From assembly GCF_032854445.1 (NCBI RefSeq), contig NC_088304.1:24317704-24381703 (forward strand): a stretch of 64,000 nt of DNA, in the 5' to 3' direction. Both the position numbers and the translations under genes were made by a program. Of this stretch, positions 32,773-43,049 are shown in pieces; the stretch's first letter is position 1; each line of letters begins with the position of its first letter. The notes under the pieces were generated by a model. The model was not told the origin of the DNA. It made no database searches and saw only the letters and a list, made by a program, of their open reading frames with translations. Source of the DNA: Liolophura sinensis. Its lineage: Eukaryota; Mollusca; Polyplacophora; Chitonida; Chitonidae.

Positions 32773-33200
32773 TAGCCGGAGACGTAATAATGTGTAGGTC
32801 TAAGCTTGCCCACCTTAACCCGAGGCGTAATAATGTGCAGGTCTAAGCCTGCCCACCTTAACCCGAGGCGTAATAATGTGTAGATCTAAGCCTGCCCACC
32901 TTAATCCGAGACGTAATAATGTATAGGCCTAAGCCTGTCCACGTTAACCCGAGACGTAATAATGTGTAGATCTAAGCCTGCCCACCTTAATCCGAGACGT
33001 AATAATGTATAGGTCTAAGCCTGTCCACGTTAACCCGAGACGTAATAATGTGCAGGTCTAAGCCTGCCCACCTTAACCCGAGGCGTAATAATGTGTAGAT
33101 CTAAGCCTGCCCACCTTAATCCGAGACGTAATAATGTATAGGCCTAAGCCTGCCCACCTTAACCCGAGACCTGATAATGTGTAGGTCTAATCTAATCTAA
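32773..33200 (+). repeat. 43-bp tandem repeat, about ten units
   Basis: The unit is ACGTAATAATGTGTAGGTCT plus AAGCCTGCCCACCTTAACCCGAG. Units start at 32782 and 32825, giving 43 bp. Two variant types (GTGTAGATCT and GTATAGGCCT) occur, partly alternating. The array lies about 280 bp upstream of the Tc1 element. Confidence 0.93.
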
Positions 33201-33479
33201 TCCGTTAAACATCCGCAGCAAGAACATTATCTCCAACATACAGCCGTCTGAAAACGTTTACTGCATGGAGGCAAAACACTGAATAGGATATCTCAAGTTG
33301 TGTAAACACATTAACACCCGTATGAAGTAGTGTTAGAAGTTCCCGGCGTAGATTGCTGTATTCTAAACAGCGCGTGACCTACACCATCCCAGAGACCAGG
33401 TGAAACCAGTGTTTCTGAACAAGTGGTGTGTAGCAGCAAGTACGATCACTGATTTACGTGTGACCAAATATCAAATATA

Positions 33480-35009
33480 CTATCCCAAAAAAGAAACGCA
33501 TAGGTGTTTTGTTTTATTTTAAAATGAAATAAATACATTTCGTCTTCATTTCATGAGCAAAATGTGTTTTAATATTGTTAATAGTCACAGTTAGCACACG
33601 TTTTATTCCTCAAAACATTTCTTGGTTGAAAATGTTGAGTTTGGAGGCCGTTTTTGGGAGAAGTAAAAAATACAGCACCACACTGCATCACGTGCAGTCT
33701 TACACGCCGAACTTACGCATGGAAAGCATGCAGTGTGTGACTTTAAAACCGCAACTTTGGGCCGGAAATCGGCGTCTTTCAAGTGGTGTTTTCAAGCTGA
33801 TTCAACATGCCACCTCTTGACACTGCCACAAGAAATATTGCCATTGGAAGACTTCAAGCTGGAGAGTCCCAGTCGTCCATTTCTAGGCGTCTACACGTCA
33901 GCCAGAGCACGATTTCACGGCTTGCTGCCCGCTACAACAATACTGGGACAACAAATGACCGTCGGCGTTCAGGTCGACCACGTGTCACTACAGCAGCCCA
34001 AGATCGCTACATAAGGGTCCTCCATTTGCGTGACCGTTGTGCTACAGCTGAAAGCACAGCAGCCAGCATGCCGGGACTGAGGAGGATATCAGGTCAGACA
34101 GTGCGGAACAGGCTGAGGGAACATGGACTGAGAGCGAGGAGGCCCTATGTTGGGATCGTGCTGCGTCCTCACCATCGCGCCAATCGCCTCCGATGGTGTA
34201 ACAACGTGACTGCATGGAATCTACGCAACTGGCGACGCATTTGGTTCAGTGATGAACCCAGATTCCTATTGCAGAGACGTGATGGTAGAAACCGGGTTTA
34301 CAGACGTGCTCACGAACGTTATGACCCTAACTGCGTACGCCAAGTGGACAGATTTGGTGGAGGGAGTGTGATGATATGGTCAGCAATATCGTATACTGGT
34401 CGTACAAATCTTGTCCACGTTCAGGGAAATCTTACGGCCGTACGCTACCGAGACACCATCCTGCAGCCACACCTCTTACCTGTCATTGACGTTCAGCGGG
34501 AGTTGTTCCAGCAGGACAACGCCAGACCGCACACGGCACGTGTCACAAGGGACTTTCTCGCCGAAAACAATGTAAATGTGCTACCCTGGCCGTCCCGTTC
34601 CCCGGATCTTAACCCAATTGAGCATCTGTGGGATGAACTTGATCGACATCTACGCCAACGTCAACCTCAACCCCAAACGCTTCAAGAGCAAGTTGCATGT
34701 TTGCAGGAGGAGTGGCAGAACATTCCATAGGCCTCTATCCAGCGTCTCATCCAGTCCATGACAAGGCGTGTCAGAACTGTTATTCGTGCCCGTGGTGGTC
34801 ACAACAGATACTGACATTCCACTCAAGTGGGAGACTCATTGTGAGTGTCTTACCTCAAGTTGATGACCTTGTTGTCTAGATATGGACCCTTCCTTAATCT
34901 GTGTAAAAAATATTTGCAGAATAGCAATTCTTATTTAGTTATGCATAATTGAAAAGACTGCATCACCTCCGCAAAAAACCGGGTTATGCGTTTCTTTCTT
35001 TTTGGATAG
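33480..35009 (+). mobile_element. Tc1-type DNA transposon with TIRs and TA duplications
   Basis: The element is 1530 bp. The left end CTATCCCAAAAAAGAAACGC and the right end (read on the minus strand) CTATCCAAAAAGAAAGAAAC form short imperfect terminal inverted repeats. TA flanks both ends (33478-33479 and 35010-35011), the Tc1/mariner target duplication. One transposase gene lies inside in plus orientation. The intact ends and nearly intact gene suggest one of the younger insertions in the window. Confidence 0.92.
33807..34730 (+). pseudogene. Tc1-like transposase, DD34E, with premature stop
   Basis: The 307-residue frame has an N-terminal paired-type helix-turn-helix region (residues 8-43), a GRPR hook at 57-59, a second DNA-binding helix region (about 62-110) and the DDE catalytic core. 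Asp149 is in WFSDEP, Asp237 in FQQDNARPHTAR and Glu272 in SPDLNPIEHLWDE; 34 residues lie between the second Asp and Glu, the Tc1 pattern. Translation stops at TAG 34728-34730 after QNIP. The same frame stays open for 27 more codons to TGA at 34812-34814, reading ASIQRLIQSMTRR and GGHNRY, the usual C-terminal end of the family. A single nonsense change, probably from CAG, therefore removes the last helix. All catalytic residues remain. Confidence 0.93.
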
Positions 35010-35049
35010 TATATGTCAGGATGGACATTAACGATTTAACTAATGAAGT

Positions 35050-35180
35050 CTGGTGGCTTGCCGGTTACCTCAGAGTTTCACAATGACTGCTCATGTAAAT
35101 GCTTACATAATAACAACGTATATCCCCTGTAGCACCAAAGGACAAGCAGAGTTAGGGAAAGGACACATGTACTGTAATTA
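35050..35180 (+). repeat. Family M repeat, decayed partial copy
   Basis: GCCGGTTACCTCAGAGTTTC and ACTGCTCATGTAAATGCTTA resemble the middle of the family. Confidence 0.45.
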
Positions 35181-35189
35181 TTAGGAATT

Positions 35190-36860
35190 TATTTCCAAAC
35201 GCAGCAGATTTGAGGGTAGCCACTGGTTGAGAGCAGCGACGTACAGTGCTGGTAAATATACATATACAACAGTCCACTTGCGTTACCCTGCAAAACTGTA
35301 AGCTCTGTCAATTCATTTGCAAGTCACAAAATAATTTCAGCATCGAGATGAAAACAGTGTGTCCATAAGTGTACAACATCACAAAAGCGATGAAAAATAC
35401 GTGTCTGTAGAATACTTATTTTTAACACAAGATCGCCCATATGTTTTTTTATTAAGAAATTGTCTTTTCGCATTCATCTATTTGTCGGAGTGAACAAGGT
35501 GATAAGTCAATCCACCACGGATAAATATTTTGTACTTGGTGTGAAGCTTTATATTGGGGTAAACTAGGTTCCTGTTTAAAATGAGTATATTTCGATTTAC
35601 GGGAGTAAGGCTGAGATTTCGCCCCCGCTGAAACGGCGTGTGACAGACTGAACGCGACCGTCTATCTATTTTGAAAACAATTCATCGTATTACTCTATCT
35701 GGTCGTACAAGATACCACTGATTGGCGCGGGGGGGGGGGGGCAGGTTTGAGTAACATGCAGAATTCAGTATCATGCCATACTTCAAAGAAAAGGAGAAAC
35801 AGGCTGAAACAGAAAGCTGAAGCAAACTTCAAAGATATAAGAATGCACAACTGGGCTGCAGTCTCCGCCCCCGCACCAACCTTACGCAAACTAAAAAAAG
35901 AATGTGACATATGGGCGAATAAAGTTGATCTGTATGCAATTTTTGTGTCAAACATAAGTAAATTCGGATGAAAATCCACTTGGGATTCAGGTCGGTAACA
36001 CCAAGCTAGTTGTCCCCGCAGAAGAAAAAAAATACTCTTCACGGATTACAGTTTTGAAATAATTATGGAAAGCATACCTCACCTATATTACTCTCATTTA
36101 AGGTCAGAGCCTCGTGGCTGTGTCTCTAGGAGTTGCGCAGTAACAATAAAACACTTTAATTAATTTATTTCAGATTGGAGAATTTTTAATTTCAACATTC
36201 CAGCATTATTTTGAAGTCCCTTTAGGGTTTGACGTCGTCGTTTTACGGCACTTCAGGCTTAAGCAGTGCAATTTAACATGGGCAGTTATATACAATACTG
36301 ACAATTACCCGTTAAAGACCATTATTTGGCTAAGTTACACCTACCTTAAAGATGCACTGAGCTAAATATTTTAGGAAGTAAAAGTTATCGATTAGGGACA
36401 ATATCAATTATTGTATGTACATAGGCCTCAAGTGCTGTATGCGAAGAAGTCAGTGCATAAAGGTGACATTACGATAAATTGAATCTATAAACTCCTGTGT
36501 AAGACTACACAAGGTATAATCAGTCAGCATGATCAGATATCGCTCACAAACATGGATATATTTAAAATACACAAACACCTAGATAATATGCAGCTGTCTG
36601 TGTGTGGTCATTCTGTCGTCCCATATCTCCGGATGTAATATCTGACAAAAACTTACCGTTCAGCTTTTGTATCACTACAATCATTTATGAATCAAACCAT
36701 TTAGAAGGTATGTCAGAAACACTACATTCCCACTTTTGAACTTCGCAAGAGTAAGCAGGCACGAGAAAGCGTACGATCGTCCTTTCGCACAGCTAAAACA
36801 GAAGTAAACGGATTCTTTGCAAACTAGTACTATGGAATGCAAAAGGAAAGCAACCACAAC
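35190..36860. other. Intergenic; small unassigned frame at 35747-35971
   Basis: Contains a G12 run near 35730 and a 74-aa plus-strand frame rich in Lys and Arg (SKKRRNRLKQKAEANFKDIR). I recognise no domain in it and cannot call it a gene. No repeat family was recognised in the rest. Confidence 0.4.
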
Positions 36861-36869
36861 TGTTTGGTG

Positions 36870-36965
36870 GTTGGTAAAATGATCACACGCAATAGCTTAA
36901 ATCCCGCAACTTGTCACTTCACCTGAATTATTATTTTGTTCAAAGTGTAAAGACTTTGTGTAATA
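36870..36965 (+). repeat. Family M repeat, partial
   Basis: GGTAAAATGATCACACGCAA and CTTGTCACTTCACCTGAATT resemble the family's central part. Confidence 0.45.
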
Positions 36966-37059
36966 CAATGTAATGTTGTATTCTGCTGGTGGACTAAGGG
37001 TCCCCGAGGCCTGGTCCCATCGCATTGTTTCAATGTGATTGTATGTTTAACGTGATTGT

Positions 37060-37295
37060 ATGTTAAACGACAACACAGCATTCTGAGTAATTCTAGACCA
37101 GTGACGTCTAATAAATTGCAATTTAAATTGCTACTATTTATGCATTTACATGGACAGTTAGAGCAAAACCCTGACTGAGGTAAATTAACAAGAGGCCGTA
37201 TTTCACCGGTTACGTGTTACCAATTGCCAACTGTCACACTGTCGTCGCTGCGCTGGTCTTACTCTCTACGCTGCGCGTCTTTAATCATATTAAGT
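37060..37295 (-). repeat. Family M repeat, well preserved
   Basis: ATTCTAGACCAGTGACGTCT, CTACTATTTATGCATTTACA, AACCCTGACTGAGGTAAATT, TTTCACCGGTTACGTGTTAC and CTGTCACACTGTCGTCGCTG are the reverse complement of the family in order. Confidence 0.82.
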
Positions 37296-37634
37296 ATACA
37301 GGTCACTCGGGCTAACGCAGAAAGCTTTGTAATTTGTTTGTCTGCAATAAACTCTACTATTTAACTGATAATAAAAAGTATATACAACGAATCACACAAT
37401 CTCAATTTCGGGAGAATTAAATAAATAATTAGAGAATTTAATAACTAACTGTACATTGCGAAACGCCAAGCCCAAGGCCGTGAAGATGTTTGGGATTCCC
37501 CAACGGATTTCTACTCCAGCGTTTTCATAACTCTTCGTACGATCATCCTATCAACTCCTAATAAAAGAAACACATATGTGGTATGTTGACGAAGTCGAAC
37601 ATCGGGTTGGGACCATATCACCGTTAAAAAACTG

Positions 37635-37705
37635 AGAGTATAATTAAAGACGTACAGCAAAGAGAGTAAAACCAAAGCAGCGACGACATTGTGATAGTGT
37701 CACCG
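37635..37705 (+). repeat. Family M 5'-end fragment
   Basis: ATAATTAAAGACGTACAGCA, GAGAGTAAAACCAAAGCAGC and GACGACATTGTGATAGTG, then unrelated sequence. Confidence 0.65.
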
Positions 37706-37732
37706 TGAAGGTCCTGCTAATGATGATGGTAC

Positions 37733-38100
37733 TGGTTTTGCTGTATACGCTTCATGTATACATTATACCTCGTTTTGCTGTATCTGTCGCCTCATGGTTT
37801 TGCTGTATACGTGTTGTCTGGTTTTGCTGTATACCGCTTGGTTTTGTCATATAGGTGTTGCCTGATTTTGCTGTATACATCTCGATTTTGCTGTATACAT
37901 TTGTAGTTTTGCTGTATACATGTTGCCTGTTTTTGGTATATACATCTGGATTTTGCTGTGTACGTTTTGTCTGATTTTTCTGTATCTGTTACCTCTTGGT
38001 TTTGCTGTATAAATCTGGCCTGTTGTTTTTTTTGTTTTATTTTTTGCTGTTTACCCCTTGGTTTTGCTGTATACATGTTGCTTCTTCGTTTTGCTGGGTA
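37733..38100. repeat. Degenerate TTTTGCTGTATAC minisatellite
   Basis: At least twelve copies of TTTTGCTGTATAC, most followed by a variable 8-20 base stretch (such as ATGTTGCCTG). Unit length varies from about 20 to 35 bp. On the minus strand it yields a frame with QQN and YTAKP repeats that I judge non-coding. Confidence 0.8.
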
Positions 38101-38109
38101 AGCATGGGA

Positions 38110-38810
38110 AAACAAATCAAAGAAAATAAAACAGTAGAATGATGTGATGTAAAACCAATGAACTCTTTCAATTATTCTGGACAAACACACTGAATATTCC
38201 AAGTGTGTAGATTTACTGAGTCGTACTTTGGTTGCTGGATTACACGCTTATTAAACCAAATACATGAGCCAAATATCCATCAACTCCATGCGGAAGTTAT
38301 TTGTTGGAGGTCGGTTTTATGTGTGGAGGAAACTGGAATATCCGGTGTAAACCACCAACCCTTGCTAAGTTGCTGACGGACTTGTGACGGAAATGGCGAT
38401 GACGTCATAGATTCCGGGCGATGGTTTGATTGAGACTATACGCCAGGGGGCGCTTGTACAAAGGGATTGAAGACCTAAACTGATTGTAACTCAGTAAGAC
38501 CCCGGATGTACCAATAGCTTACAATCGACATCCTCTTCCAGAAGGCAATGTAAGCTACGACAGTTGTGATTTACAATTACAAAATACAAACACTACCATG
38601 CTATACCTCAAAATATTTACAATCTTATTATACTTAACATTAAGTGCAAAAATATGGACAGAGTGTCCAGAGCCTCCGGTGTCCTTTTTAGTTGAGGGCT
38701 CGTATACGAATGTCTCTTTCGGCGCGTAGACCCACCCTATTCAATTGACATAAATGACTGCTTGTTGATTTTGTAACTCCTTATTCATCTGAGATGATTT
38801 TGTCAGCGGT
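38110..38810. other. Intergenic with a short shared repeat at about 38325-38400
   Basis: GGAGGAAACTGGAATATCCG followed by GTGTAAACCACCAACCCTTG and CTAAGTTGCTGACGGACTTG resembles sequences at 57850-57905 and 55205-55240, suggesting a third SINE-like family. No gene was recognised. Confidence 0.45.
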
Positions 38811-38814
38811 AGAC

Positions 38815-39070
38815 AGTATAATTAAAGACGTACAGAGTAAAGAGGAAAACTACAGCAGCGACAACAGTGTGATAGCTGGCAAATGGTCACAGGGTTTTTT
38901 TTCTAACTGCTTATGTGAATCCTTAAATAGCAAAATACAAGCCCCTACCACCATGGCTTAAACGCAATTAGGTCAACAGAAAACATTGATGTAAAATTCA
39001 ATTTATTATACGTTACCGGTCTACAATTAGTCAAACCGCTGTGTTGTTTTTACATTTAACATACATTCAC
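38815..39070 (+). repeat. Family M repeat copy
   Basis: ATAATTAAAGACGTACAGAG, GACAACAGTGTGATAGCTGG, GCTTATGTGAATCCTTAAAT and ACATTTAACATACATTCACA match the family. The central block between GGTCACA and the TTTTTT run is missing. Confidence 0.72.
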
Positions 39071-39229
39071 ATTAAACTCAAAGTTACGATACAGGACTTT
39101 GCAACAATTGGAGTAACAAATATACGGTTCCGACTGTCGAATTTTACATTTAAATTTGGTATTTCTAATTTGAAAAACGCCATAAATTTTTATCACTAAT
39201 TGCAGTCCAGTTTAAAAAGTTTATTGATT

Positions 39230-39480
39230 GTTAAATGCACACATGCTTTGTCTTCACGTAGGAAAAGATTGAACAAGTTGCTCCATAATAAAGGTCTGCG
39301 TCATCCTTTTTCTTCGATGTAACGCATGGTGGTAGACATGGTGAAACACTGTCACCTATTTTTTTTTTCCATCGTTAAATCATTTCATGTTGTCTTAAGT
39401 GGGCGTTGTATGTAATATTGCTGTTGCTTTTGACAAACACCCTGATTTGTACCTGATGTGTCCCTTAGCCAAAGGATTTC
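39230..39480 (+). pseudogene. Decayed LINE fragment related to 30150-30360
   Basis: TTCTTCGATGTAACGCATGG, TGGTAGACATGGTGAAACAC and CTTTTGACAAACACCCTGAT run parallel to the copy downstream of 30080. No frame survives. Confidence 0.4.
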
Positions 39481-39599
39481 AGGCACTGTTAGATACATGA
39501 TCTAATTATGTCATGTAGGTCACACGTTTTTAACGTGAAAGAAAAAACCCATACTACGCATGCTAATTGTGTACAAGTCTTTAAAAACTTCAGGTATCT

Positions 39600-39675
39600 A
39601 GGAGCTGGCTACCGTCGCATAAATGAAATATTCTTGAGTAGGGCGTAAAACACCAATCAGATAAATAAAGAAATC
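39600..39675 (+). mobile_element. SINE family A tail fragment
   Basis: CTACCGTCGCATAAATGAAA and GTAGGGCGTAAAACACCAAT match the 3' end. Confidence 0.75.
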
Positions 39676-39884
39676 AGGCTTCCACTAAGGAAATTATGTA
39701 CGTGTTATCTACACTACAGATTATCATTACTTAGGCTATGTAATGATTGCTGATATTTTAGACATTGTTGACATTAAAATGCAGAAGAGGAAACGTTCTA
39801 AGAGAAAACCCGTTGTTAAGAAATTGTGTGTTTCCCTTTTCTCTTACTGTGGTGATTTTTGTTGCTTTCATCAATGGTGTGTGA

Positions 39885-39930
39885 ACCATACTCAAGAATA
39901 TTTTACTTATACGTCGGCAGCTAGGAGCTT
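39885..39930 (-). mobile_element. SINE family A tail fragment, inverted
   Basis: CCATACTCAAGAATATTTTA and CTTATACGTCGGCAG are the reverse complement of the tail. Together with the fragment at 39600 it brackets about 210 bases. Confidence 0.65.
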
Positions 39931-39944
39931 TGAATAAGTGAACA

Positions 39945-40270
39945 GTTGCAATCAAAGAACATCTGAGATACACATTTCATTATCGACAACTTATACTCCA
40001 GCATAGTACACTGTTTGAACACTGATTTCACTCAGGTGTCTAGAACATACCTGGCGTCTCTCCTACAACACTGAAAACTGTTGGCTGCTTCTCCTTGCAC
40101 AATTCTTTCCTATTTTCGTACTCTGTATACTTTCTTAGTTCTATATTAGTTGGTGTTAAACGTCATTTTGGGAAATGACCTTGCGATCATTGGCCCGAAC
40201 CTTTCGTACTGATTGACGACTGACATACAAATGTCTGCTTGGATGCATAGATTCAATGTTCTGAGTACAC
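39945..40270 (+). mobile_element. Penelope-like(?) 3'-tail copy
   Basis: AACAGTTGCAATCAAAGAAC, ACTGATTTCACTCAGGTGTC, ACACTGAAAACTGTTGGCTG, TATACTTTCTTAGTTCTATA and GACATACAAATGTCTGCTTG match, in order, the 3' part of the element at 30895-31200. Confidence 0.78.
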
Positions 40271-40279
40271 TTTACGTGC

Positions 40280-41390
40280 AGAATTCCGTCATTCTGTTGG
40301 TTGATGAACTTTTGTGTCATCGCAGAGTTTGGACGAAGTGTGGTGTATTATTTCATAACAAGAGTTAGACCCAGCAATAATTCTTTACTCTGTGTTATAT
40401 TTGATATATCCATACGGCCTTCACACCAATGAAATAAATAAACAGTTAAGTATATGAATGAAAATTTTTCACGGACAGCTAAGAAGCATTCAATCCTTTT
40501 TAAGATTGCAGAAATTAAAGTGAATCACTAAATATAACACATCACAACGCTTTAAAAGAGAGAGAGAGTGCTTTGAAGTAAACTTGCAAGATCCATTACG
40601 GGTAAAATGGTGACAGAACAGTATTGAAACACGTGTTTAGGGCTCATTATTTACATGTGGTGAATAAGATTATCTATACTCTCAGCAATGTTAAAACGGT
40701 GGAATTAAGTCTTGTATGACCGCTAAATAAATCCCAAGTATCTGTGCACGACTACGTTTCTTTCTACGTGTCATGCCTTTCTTCGGTGTGTGTGCTAATT
40801 TAATTTCTCTGTTTGTTGATCTGTTGATAGTTATATTAAATATCTAAATTATGGTCGGTTTTGTCCCGTTTGTTCTTTAACAGTTTTCCTGACTTTTTTC
40901 AAAACTCTTTATAACCTGATCAAATAACAGATTGAGATTGCGGTTTGACCGTTTCGTCTAGCTTGATAAAATTATTGCCTTCTTTGTTTTCTGTTGATCC
41001 TTAGGACTTTTCCTCATTACCATGCTGTCCACAGCAAAAATATAAACAACACCCAACATTTTGATAAAATTAACTGCGTTGTCAATTCCTTTCAATGCCG
41101 TTTTTCAAGGGGGAATAAAGTGTACTCCCAGCAATACATTTCCATAACCGAAGAAAACGGACAACCGACGGTAGCGCTGGGGTAGGTTAGGAAACAAGGC
41201 TGGGGTCAGTTTGATATTGTGGTAAACGTGGCATGGTGCCTTTTGACGAACTGATACTGTACAGGTGGCCTGTAGTGCACGTGAGGGTAAGGAGTGCCAG
41301 GGAAGACCTTACAAATTACTGAATAATACAAATGGGGTCACACCTGTCTGGCCGGTCAAAATGGTGAATCCCTCGGTTCTATATAGACAA
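40280..41390. other. Intergenic, no recognisable feature
   Basis: AT-rich. I see no repeat family member or supported gene. Confidence 0.4.
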
Positions 41391-41394
41391 AATC

Positions 41395-41465
41395 ACAGCT
41401 GTATAAGTGAAACATTCATAAGTATGGCGTAAAACAACAATCAAAAAAATAAACAAATAAATGTA
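41395..41465 (+). mobile_element. SINE family A tail fragment
   Basis: GCTGTATAAGTGAAACATTC and AGTATGGCGTAAAACAACAA followed by an AAATAAA-rich end. Confidence 0.72.
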
Positions 41466-41469
41466 TCGC

Positions 41470-42230
41470 ACTGGTTGTGATCTCGGTGTCACTGGGAAGC
41501 CGACGTTGTCGAGTTCGGCCCTTACACATTGAAATACGCTGAATGTTTGTAAATCAATTTTTGACAATTTGTATACCAATTCAGAAGAAGCGAACTTAAC
41601 ACACTGTGCCTTCGGCTCCCGGTATTCCCGGGTCATGCCGGCATTACTTTTTTACTTACAGGCGAAAAGTTTTTTTTCTAAATTTTTATTATTCTGATGC
41701 AAACTCCTTAAAAACGACAGTGCATGTAGGTCGTAACATCGTCTGTTTACAGTTATAAAGACGCATTTGGCATCAAACCCTGACCTGGGCGTTGATTATC
41801 ATGTTTAACAATTATCATGTTCTCTATTTTACCGGATTAATGAGGTTTCAAGACACCCCATTAAGTTAATTTCATCTATATGTACACAGCTTCTTTTTAT
41901 TTGTATCTTTTTGATTGAAACTCAAATTTGATTGATTTGATTTAATTAAATATTATATAAAAATCAGTAAAAACAACTATTCAACGATTTTATTAATTAT
42001 AATTACTTGTCAGATTAAAAGTGGTAATTGATACCCGACACCCCGAGCAAACAAGGAATAATGTATCTTCACCTGTCGTGTACGATTATATATGTAATAT
42101 ATAGCCATACATGCGTGAAAGGCTTTAACAAAGAGCATCTCCTTTGAAGAAATGCCGTGCCAGCAAAACTTTACAATACCAAATGGCCGCTTGTACGTAA
42201 CAGTGGTTTTAACGACACTTAACATGGTGA
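41470..42230. other. Intergenic, no recognisable feature
   Basis: Nothing supportable beyond low-complexity AT-rich DNA. Confidence 0.4.
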
Positions 42231-42234
42231 TGAC

Positions 42235-42560
42235 ACCCAGAGCTCTGACGACAGTGTGATCGTTGACAAATGCTAAGACATAACCGATGAAATCGAACCT
42301 CTTGTAAATTGACCTCAGTTAGGTGTTTTATTCTAGCTATACATGTAAATGATGTGTACTGGCAACTTATTGCCCATGACCGAAGCAGAATCACGTACAC
42401 AAAAGCTGTAATGTAATAACAAGTTTGTACACGTCACTGGTCTAAATGTTACTCAAAGTGTTGTATTCTCGTCACATTAAAACAAAACAAAGTGACCAGG
42501 CCTCCGGATGCCTAGTACCCCAGCAGAATCCCGGCCTATGCAGGAATGCAATATTAAAGA
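42235..42560 (+). repeat. Family M repeat, extended copy
   Basis: TGACGACAGTGTGATCGTTG, TTGACCTCAGTTAGGTGTTT, CACGTCACTGGTCTAAATGT and TTGTATTCTCGTCACATTAA, followed by the same downstream block as at 29500 (CCTCCGGATGCCTAGTACCC here). Confidence 0.7.
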
Positions 42561-42739
42561 CTACAACATAGAGAACATTACAGGGATTTTGTCAGCTTCA
42601 CTGCATGTATTACGCCACAAACATGCTGAATGTTATTGCATATAGATTGTCCAGTGGTTTGTTCCATTTAGTATTGTGACACGAAGCGGTTTGTTAGATT
42701 TTCATTATATATATATATATATAATCTTGGGAATATATC

Positions 42740-43045
42740 TGAAGACGTACACCTTCGAGATTAAAAACCACATCAGGCACGACAGTGTAATAGCTGGAAA
42801 ATAGTCACACGTAACCGGGTAAATACAGCCTCTTGTCAATTTACCTCAGTGCGGGTTTTCATTCTGACTGTTCATAAAAATGCATAAGTAGTAGCACATT
42901 TCACGCCCCCTAGCACAATGGCTTAAGCAGGATTAGATCAAAAAATACAACGGTGTAAATTGCAATTTACTAGGCGTCACTGGTCTAGAATGACTCAAAA
43001 TGCTGTGTTCTCATCACATTTAACATACAATCACATTAACATAAG
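42740..43045 (+). repeat. Family M repeat, full copy
   Basis: CACGACAGTGTAATAGCTGG, CTCTTGTCAATTTACCTCAG, TGCATAAGTAGTAGCACATT, TAGGCGTCACTGGTCTAGAA and ACATTTAACATACAATCACA in order. Confidence 0.8.
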
Positions 43046-43049
43046 GTTG

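Noticed and set aside
35747-35971. Lys/Arg-rich 74-aa frame as a gene
   Set aside because: No domain, upstream exon, polyadenylation signal or conservation evidence; kept only as an unassigned frame.
37792-38202. 136-aa Gln/Lys-rich minus-strand frame
   Set aside because: It is the TTTTGCTGTATAC repeat read in reverse.
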